Part shown: in pieces, positions 57,301 through 64,000 of the stretch
Numbering within the stretch: position 1 is the first letter of the stretch
Layout: the number at the start of each line of letters is the position of its first letter
Source: Aquilaria yunnanensis
Taxonomy: Eukaryota > Streptophyta > Magnoliopsida > Malvales > Thymelaeaceae
NCBI GenBank assembly: GCA_039654915.1
Contig: CM077593.1
Location: forward strand, 58,720,501-58,784,500
Direction: 5' to 3'
Length of the DNA stretch: 64,000 nt
Position numbers and translations under genes: made by a program
Notes under the pieces: generated by a model
The model's input: the letters and a program-made list of their open reading frames with translations, nothing else
What the model was told of the DNA's origin: nothing
Databases searched by the model: none

Positions 57301-57700
57301 CTCTAGTTCCATGCCATGCATTTCATACACTAATTCCTTAGAATTGACTAATGCATGCAATTCACCATCAGGCAACGTGATTTCTCTCTTAGCACAATCA
57401 ATTCTTATGTTATGCAAAGCAAGCCAATTCATACCTAGCACTACATCATACTTAGGAATGAGCAACACTAGCAGATTAGTCATAACCTCAGTCTTTCCTA
57501 ATACTAGCTCACAATCCTTAGCTAGGTCATTTGTGAAAAGACATTAACTACCTGCTGTTTTCACTAAGGCTATCCTAGGCATGATTTTAGTAGGCAAATT
57601 CACGGCATCAACTAATTTCCTAGCCATTATAGACACAGATGCACTAGTATCAAACAAAATACTAACACATATACCATTTAGGTAAATGTTACCTTTTAAT
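54330..57700 (-). pseudogene. pol: pol of element H: protease, RT, RNase H, integrase, chromodomain
   Basis: From 57700: protease motif FDTSAS (near 57650); PKYDVVLGMNWLALHNI; reverse transcriptase (56587-57129: [36 protein letters not shown]) with FVHD where FIDD or YIDD is expected; RNase H end (55790-55984: MRQRRLLEYIKDYDC, NLVADALSRK); integrase zinc finger (HTSRMNIHSG...CATCQRVK; 55328-55618); integrase core end (TDGKAEKVIQILEDML; 54931-55116); and, near 54335-54510, a chromodomain (DTRRLRNKLISMVKVQWSHN...ATWE region, with one TAG). The domain order and chromodomain give the Tekay/Del clade. Several stops and frameshifts make it dead. Confidence 0.85.
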
Positions 57701-58760
57701 GCTCTTCTTGCTATGATGTCTTTAGGCTTCCCACTTTGAATATTCAGCCAGCACTTTGCACTGGAGGAACTGGTCTCTAATGTCCATCCCTAGGCGCCGC
57801 CAAACTAGGTCTTGCTCTAGTAGGTCTCACTGGACCTTGGTCTTTTGGCCTTCTTCCTTGCACATGTAGGCAATCTTTGATCCAATGATTCATTGAACCA
57901 CGCCTTAAGCAAGCTTTAGTACCAAAATAGCAAGGATTCTTTCCATGAAACCTCTTGCATTTAGGGCACCTTAGGCCAAGGGACTTCCCTTTAACCTTGC
58001 CCTAACCACCAAGATGGGAACTTTTGCCGATTCCCTTACCATGTGGTTGTTTTTTCTACTTGCCTCATGCTTTGCTACTTTCCCTTGGTCCACTAGGCAA
58101 GTACCTAGTCTCATACTCCTTTTGCTCTACTAATAGAGCTTTTTGCACTACTTCATAGTATGTGACTACTATGAAAGGTCTTACAGCCTTTCTGATATCT
58201 GACCTTAGGCTTTGACAAATCTTTTTTGCCTTTAACTCCTCTAGTCCATAATACTGAAGAGCATATCTCACCAACTGATTGAATTGGTGCTCATACTCTT
58301 GGACACTCAAGTTGTCTTGCCTTAGAGCATCAAATTTACGTTGCTCATATACTTGATGGCATCACTGATGTACTGCTCCTGAAACAGCTATGTGAACTTT
58401 GGCTAGCTTATCTCAATATCTCTTAGTAGCCTTCTACTCTTCTGGACAGCATACCTATTTCTGGTGTTTCTCCACTACATCTCTGCACTGCCTACTAAGT
58501 TGTAAATAGCTAGCGATACCTTCTTGGTGTAGTTGAGTGGCATCCTTTCAAACATCTTCTCAATGAAGATTGACCACTCCTCAGCTCTCTCAGGCCTAAC
58601 CCTTTGATCAACCTGTGGAGGCCTAAGTTCTTGGAACCTCTCCAGCATTCTGACCTTATCTAGAGCCTCTAAATCCTCAGCTCTATGTTTTTTGGATCTA
58701 TGGGAACCCTCAGCATTGTGGTGCTCTCCATGGTCTTTATGTCTTCTCCTACCTCTTCTC
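57700..58760 (-). pseudogene. gag: gag of element H
   Basis: It has a Ty3-type capsid region (AEEWSIFIEKMFERM; SVQEYEHQFNQLVRYA) and two zinc-knuckle-like motifs, CPKCKRFHGKNPC and CLRRGSMNHWIKDC; in the second the second cysteine is R. Stops occur near 58465 and 58390. The N-terminus fades upstream of 58760. The sequence 58761-59122 and 60527-60758 should be gag start and leader; no clear frame is left. Confidence 0.75.
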
Positions 58761-59122
58761 TCAAGATCATCCTAAATCTCATTTTTAGTAGAGGAATGGT
58801 CATAGACCGAGGGATTGGTCCTAGATACCTGACCAATCTTAGATCTCACTTTACTTCTTCTTGGACTTCTTCTATCCTCATCTTTTACCTCATCAGCTTC
58901 ATCATTTCTGTTTCCTGTTCTTCCAAAAGGAACATGTTCAGATGCATTCCTAGCTTCCTCTTTTGGATGCTACTATGGATCCTAAACTGCTTATGCTTGT
59001 GCTACTAGGACTGCTTAATGTCCTTGAATCAACCTTACTAAGTTTTCATTCACTAGAGCTAAGTTTCTTTGAAGCTCTAACCAAACCTGAGGCACTTCAG
59101 GCTTCAGTGCCCCCTTTTGGCC

Positions 59123-60526
59123 TGTTAGTGTTTTGCCCAAAAGGCCAATCATGAGATGATTGTATTTTTGCACATTGAGTCATGATATTTTATTAAGGCA
59201 TTAATCCAGCAATTATGTTTGTTGTTTTGTTTCTGCGTAACTTAACAAACATAATTGTAACCCTAGAATAATGATATTCTCAAACGTCCTTAGTCTAGTA
59301 TTATTGTGGAGCGGGTTGCAATAATACATAACAACTAGCATATGTGGAGACTAATATGAGATATGCAGTCTGCATATGGGTACAAGTTGGAGAACTTGTG
59401 TACTGGAACGACCCACCATGAGAACACTACATGGATCGTTATATGAGTGTCATAAGTGATTCTTATAATGATCATGGTATATGTAGTCCTTCGACCTAAG
59501 ATCATCAAGGTTCCCTACATGTGAGTCACATACTTTGATACTTTCCTTTGTTGCTCGTAACTGAGTGAACTGTAAGGAGGTCATTGGATATGTCACATAT
59601 CATGCGGAGGGATTTGTATGATCAAGATGGGATTTGTCACTCCTATGTAACGGGAGTGATATCTTCGGGCCCCTTGATAGAGTAAGACTTTGAAAAATGC
59701 ATGGCCATGCTCGGATGAGTTGATATACGATATCAATGTCATCAGTTTAAGTTGGTCTGCTCGATAATCAAGAAACCAAAGATTGGGCTATATGAGAGTG
59801 ACACATTCCATGTCTTGTGCTTAGTCTTGATATCTTGGACAAAGGGACAATGGTATATATCGGTGATGATCATAAAGGTTTAGTCGAATCATCGACAATC
59901 TTGTCACTTGGTTACAATGATGTGTTGCTAGACACCGCTCATTGCTTATCATCATAAATGTGATTTATGATCATTGCCAACGTGGTAAGAGCCTATTGGG
60001 TCGCACACAGAGAGCTATTTGGATCATTAGAGTGCATGGGCTAATAATTTGGGTTTTGGTTTCACAATAATTTCGTATTAATAATGGGCCTAATAGTTGA
60101 GCCATTATTAAGCCCGAAATTAAAGCCTAATTGGATTAGGGCTTTGAAATCCATTAGGCCTAGAAGTTGAGTCTTACTATAAATACAACTTCTAGTGAGA
60201 AATTCCCAGGTCTCCTTGCCCTAGCCTCCCAAAAGGACAGCCGCACTCTTCTGTTGCAATTCCTTGGAGGACGCAAGCTAGCACTGCGAGTGCAAGAGAA
60301 ACGCATTTGCCGGGACGCGGTGGAAGTGTGGTGATCCCGAGAGACTCATGTGGATACCGTAGAGAGCTTGAACACGTCAACTATTCAAGTTTTTTGAATC
60401 AACTCTATATTTGAGTGAGAGATCTCAACCGAAAATTAGGTATGAAAATTTTTTAGCAACCGGTTTACCTCGTTGCACTTGGATCCTTGAGGGTTTCGGT
60501 TAAATTCCGCTGTGCTGTTTGGCTCC
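59123..60526 (+). repeat. Second copy of the copia-like LTR N, inside H
   Basis: It starts TGTTAGTGTTTTGCCC and follows 4446-5861 closely to GTTTGGCTCC. The last 14 or so bases of N (ending CCCAACA) are missing. TATAAATA is at 60178-60185. No clean target duplication can be seen because of the damaged end. Confidence 0.85.
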
Positions 60527-60758
60527 TGATTCCCTCTATTCAGTCCATTTCTTTATTGCCCAGATTCAGTAGGAGGTCTTCAGGGTGGTTCCCCTCTCCT
60601 TGTGGCAACCATGTTTACTTCTTGCATTGATGATTCATCATAGAGCACATATAAAGATCATAGGTATTTGAAAGGTACTTAACACTAGTAGCTGACCACA
60701 CTGAGTTCATGTATGTCTCTAGAATGCAAATGCAACCATATGTACTTGTGTAAACCGT

Positions 60759-60770
60759 GCTCTGATACCA
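60759..60770 (-). other. Primer-binding site of H (initiator tRNA-Met)
   Basis: The minus strand reads TGGTATCAGAGC, as in E. Confidence 0.88.
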
Positions 60771-60772
60771 AC

Positions 60773-63245
60773 TTCCACTACCCACTCTGGGCTAGTTAGT
60801 TATTGTGCCAAACTTGTGCATTTAAAACTCCCAATGTTGGTATGTTCTATAGGCCAACAGAACAATACCGTTAGCGTGCATACCCAAGGCCCTCTTGTGC
60901 ACTATGTAAATGAATGCATATTGGTCCAACCATTACACATATAATCACATTTTATGCACACCATGGCAACAAGGAAGGAAAACACTAGCACAAGTCTTAT
61001 TCTTGCCTACCACACATTAGGCAATCTTATTAAATAAGTGACCAACCACTGCACCCACAATCCTTCCAAAAATTTGTATTAATGTAACAACTAAACCACC
61101 TATATTTTTTGCTTCATTATCAAGTATAGTCTTCAAGAACACCAAGGAATTATGTTTTACATCAATAGCCCACCTATGGACCAAGTTATGGATTTTTTAG
61201 TTTGGTTACAAAATTTTGACCAAATGAACAGTAACTTAGCCAACTTTCCATCATCATATCTTTGGCTACAGGAACCTAATTTCAAAAATTCTAAATCCCA
61301 ATTCAATCTATAGATGTGCTCTAGATGTGATTAAAATTTAAAACCAAGATTCATTTTACACAGGGAGATATTAAACCTTAGCTGTAGGGTTGAAAATCTA
61401 GCCACTTTTGGACCATTTTGCCCAGACAAAATTTCGAAACCATACAAACACTTCATTGAAAAGGGGTAAGCCCTCCAAGGATATCCTATATATGTCCAAT
61501 ACATGTAGGAAATACATGGTCTTGCATTTAACAACAATATGTGGCCAAAACAGAATTTGAAGTAAGCAGCCTATCATTCACACTTAGGTAGCTTTGGACA
61601 ACATCACATTCATAGTCAAAACATTCCTCAAAAGTTCACATGCTTGTCTCATTTTACATACACTACATTACATGCATACATGAACTACATAATGGCCTTA
61701 ACTTAGCTAAAATGCACCCTAAGTTACAGGAGTGCCGGAGACACAATGGACTCCAGAAATAGGATGCTGCACAGCTACTGCATAAAACAATAAGCACCAC
61801 CACTAAAAATACCAAATGTGCTTCTAAAATCACGAAAATTTTCATATCAACCTAATATATGGAAGTTTAAGTACCTAAAATTTTAGATCAAAACTCAAAC
61901 CACAAAGGTCAGTTTCAATGTGATCTTTCTACTGTACCTGAAATGGCTAGAGTTGAGGGGAGTAAGTTTCATTGTGAAACTTAGTAAGGGTAACACTTGT
62001 ACTCTTAACAAAATATGTCATTAAAACCTAAATTCAAAGACACTAAAACACAAAACCACAATGCATACGTACAAGATATAGCAACCAAATGCAGCAGCCA
62101 TTCACAACCAACAAACACATGAAATGCGGCAGCAACACAAACCATAGGTTAGTCCATAAAACATGCGATAAACTTAAATAAATCACTATGGAAGCCCTCC
62201 TCAAGCTTAATCTTGGTGTTAGGAGAGTTTTTACACTAGTTAGTACTAACTTTGGGTTCTAGAAACCCTTCAATTCACTGCCATCCCAATGCATCTGACA
62301 CTAGGTCACAAAACCTTCAATAAGTGCACTCCCCCCACTAAGCTTGGTTCATCAAGATTACGGCTCTCTTCCAAGCTTAGCCCTAGCTCTATGGATGCTT
62401 GAAAATATATTAAACAATCCATGAGATCAAGAGAACCGTTACTAAGATGGGTAGGTCAAACTTTAAGCTTAATCCTTGAAGCACCCAAGCAATAACTCTA
62501 GTTTGCTTCCAATTGCTTCCTTTTGCCTTCAATTTCAAGTAGCTTTAAGTTTGAAGGTATGGTGGCTTTGGAGGAAGTGTGGAGGAGAAGGTTGGCTTTA
62601 TTTTTTCTAGTGGAGGCTAAAATTGTGGAGAGATAAGGACCAAGATGGACTTTAAATGGTCTTATGTGCACAAACATAGTTAACTAGTCTTAACGATGCT
62701 TTATGCCCTTTTCCTTGCTACAAGACCATGGTTTGTTAACCTTAATTCCTTGGCCCACATTTGACTTCCTTATTCCAGGCCTTAGCTGCCCTCCCTAGTG
62801 TAGGATAACCGCACAATTTCACCATTTGACTTAAGTCAAATACATACACATCTTAAGGCCTACAATAGAACACTTAGGTCCTTTATGCCTTTTTGTGTTT
62901 TCTTTGTCCTTAGTTGTCTACCATGGGCAATTTGGTCCTCCAATAGCACTTTCATACCATTCATATCCTTCTCATAACTCTCCAAATCTCTTTTGTGAAA
63001 GTTTTGTAATTGAGTACCCAAATTCCCAAACTCTTACAAAAAAAGTCCATCCGTTGCTTGCCAAACAAGAAATTTTTAAGACTTTTCTTGGGGGCCAAGT
63101 TACCAACCTGGAACACTTCTAAGGAGGTGTTGATAATGCCATTTACCCCTACACTTCAATAACTATGATGAGAATTAGAAAATATAATGGTTTTTTACCA
63201 TTATGACACAATTTGTAATTCTCCCATTTTTGTGAGGGGGTAACA
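60773..63245 (-). repeat. 5' LTR of element H (about 2,473 bp)
   Basis: On the minus strand it starts TGTTACCCCC and its inner end is damaged (GGGTAGTGGAAG before the primer site instead of GGGTAACA). The middle 61735-63120 is absent from the 3' LTR but present in LTR J and partly in K, so the long form is the original. No gene in it is credible. Confidence 0.88.
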
Positions 63246-63250
63246 CAAGG

Positions 63251-64000
63251 GCTTGATGAACCCAGCTTAGTGAGTGGAGGTGCACTTAGTGAAGGTTTTC
63301 AATGTTAGTGTGAAGTGCGCAATGATGGCAGCAAAAATTGGGGTTTCGAAAGCCCAAAGTTAGCACTAACTAATGTTAAAACTCCCCTAAGTCCAAGCTT
63401 ATGCTTGAGGAGGGCTACCATAGTGAATTGCATATATTTATTGCATGTTTTATGGACTAACCAATGATGCTTACTGCTACCGCATACATATGTTTGTTGT
63501 TTGTGTTTGGCTGCTACATTTGGTTTCTTTTTGTTAGATACTTGCACTGTATTTCTTGTATGTAGGTAATATCGTGGGCAATATCACCTTAAGTACCTAA
63601 GTGTATTCCTTACAAATTTTTTGAGTGAAACTTACCTCCCCTCAAATCTATCCATTTCAGGTGATGCAGATATAACTCATTCAAATTGACCCTTGTCATT
63701 GGAGTTTTGATCTAAAATTTTAGGTACTTGAACTTCCATGTATGTAGTTGTGATCTAGAGTGTTTCACAATTTTAGAAGCAGAGATGGTATTTTTCATGA
63801 TGGTGCTTACTGTACTATGCAGCAGCTGTCCAGCATCCTGTTTTGTAGAGTGCATTGTCTCTGAAGCTCTCTTGTAACTAAGGTGTGTATTTTAGTTGAG
63901 TTAATAACATTATGTAGTGCATGGATGCATGTTCATGTAGGACATGGAAATTTTGGATAATGTATGTGAACATTTGTGGGCGGTTTTGCTATGTATGAGG
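63251..64000 (+). repeat. LTR J, third fragment, running off the window
   Basis: It resumes LTR J after the duplicated CAAGG and matches the reverse complement of the H 5' LTR from about 62370 downward (GCTTGATGAACC, GGAGGGCT, GTTTTATGGACTAACC). The right end of J is outside the window. Confidence 0.8.

Larger units (their letters stand above)
53210..63245 (-). mobile_element. Element H: Tekay/Del-type chromovirus (10,036 bp), decayed
   Basis: The ends TGTTACC/GGTAACA are perfect inverted repeats at the left LTR. The target duplication CAAGG is perfect (53205-53209 and 63246-63250). The primer-binding site fits initiator tRNA-Met. Gag, protease, reverse transcriptase, RNase H, integrase and a C-terminal chromodomain follow in order on the minus strand, all with stops and frameshifts. 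The 5' LTR is 2.47 kb but the 3' LTR only 1.10 kb. A copia-like LTR has inserted between gag and the leader. Confidence 0.9.

Noticed and set aside
58685..59154. Plus-strand frames in the gag region of H
   Set aside because: Hydrophobic shadows of minus-strand gag; no domain.

Overview
The window is nuclear DNA of a flowering plant made almost wholly of nested LTR retrotransposons; I see no host gene, tRNA, rRNA or CRISPR array. The plant assignment rests on the families present: Tat-type Ty3/gypsy elements with a second RNase H and an antisense gene, a CRM-type chromovirus, a Tekay/Del-type chromovirus with a chromodomain, and small GT-AG introns. A CRM element suggests, but does not prove, a pericentromeric location. 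I cannot name the species. Element letters used here (A-O) are mine.

Left part (1-11373). The 3' end of a Tat element (M, + strand) ends at 4015 inside an old long LTR (K). K also carries a copia-like solo LTR (N, 4446-5861, duplication AATGA) and a 3'-truncated Tat element (A, 6215-10898). The next 475 bp are AT-rich spacer.

Middle part (11374-33839). Tat element B lies on the minus strand (duplication TAACC/TAACT). It is interrupted twice: by solo LTR O (13099-13964, duplication TTACC) inside its antisense gene, and by complete Tat element C (20930-31902, duplication CGTGT) inside its gag. Without the inserts B is about 10.6 kb, close to the 10.97 kb of C.

Right part (34503-64000). An old long LTR (J, + strand) is split by F (35162-53012, duplication TTCCA, a probable 2.9 kb solo LTR) and by Tekay/Del element H (53210-63245, duplication CAAGG). 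F is itself split by a nearly intact CRM element E (37291-44554, duplication CTAAC) and by a pol-less Tat derivative G (44720-52361, duplication ATGTT). H contains a second copy of the copia-like LTR.

How the Tat parts work together. On the sense strand the order is LTR, primer-binding site, gag, protease, reverse transcriptase, degenerate RNase H, second RNase H, integrase. Between integrase and the 3' LTR a four-exon gene runs on the opposite strand, convergent with pol, and codes for a protein with a plant 'Transposase_28'-like N-terminal domain and a C-terminal coiled coil. Four copies (in M, B, C and G) keep the same intron positions. They also keep a TATA box about 200-300 bp upstream of the start, and in three copies a G-box (CACGTG) about 135-140 bp further upstream. 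The LTRs carry a similar G-box plus TATA module. This antisense gene with its own promoter is the most interesting system in the window. Most premature stops in B and C are single C-to-T or G-to-A changes, as expected for methylated, silenced repeats.
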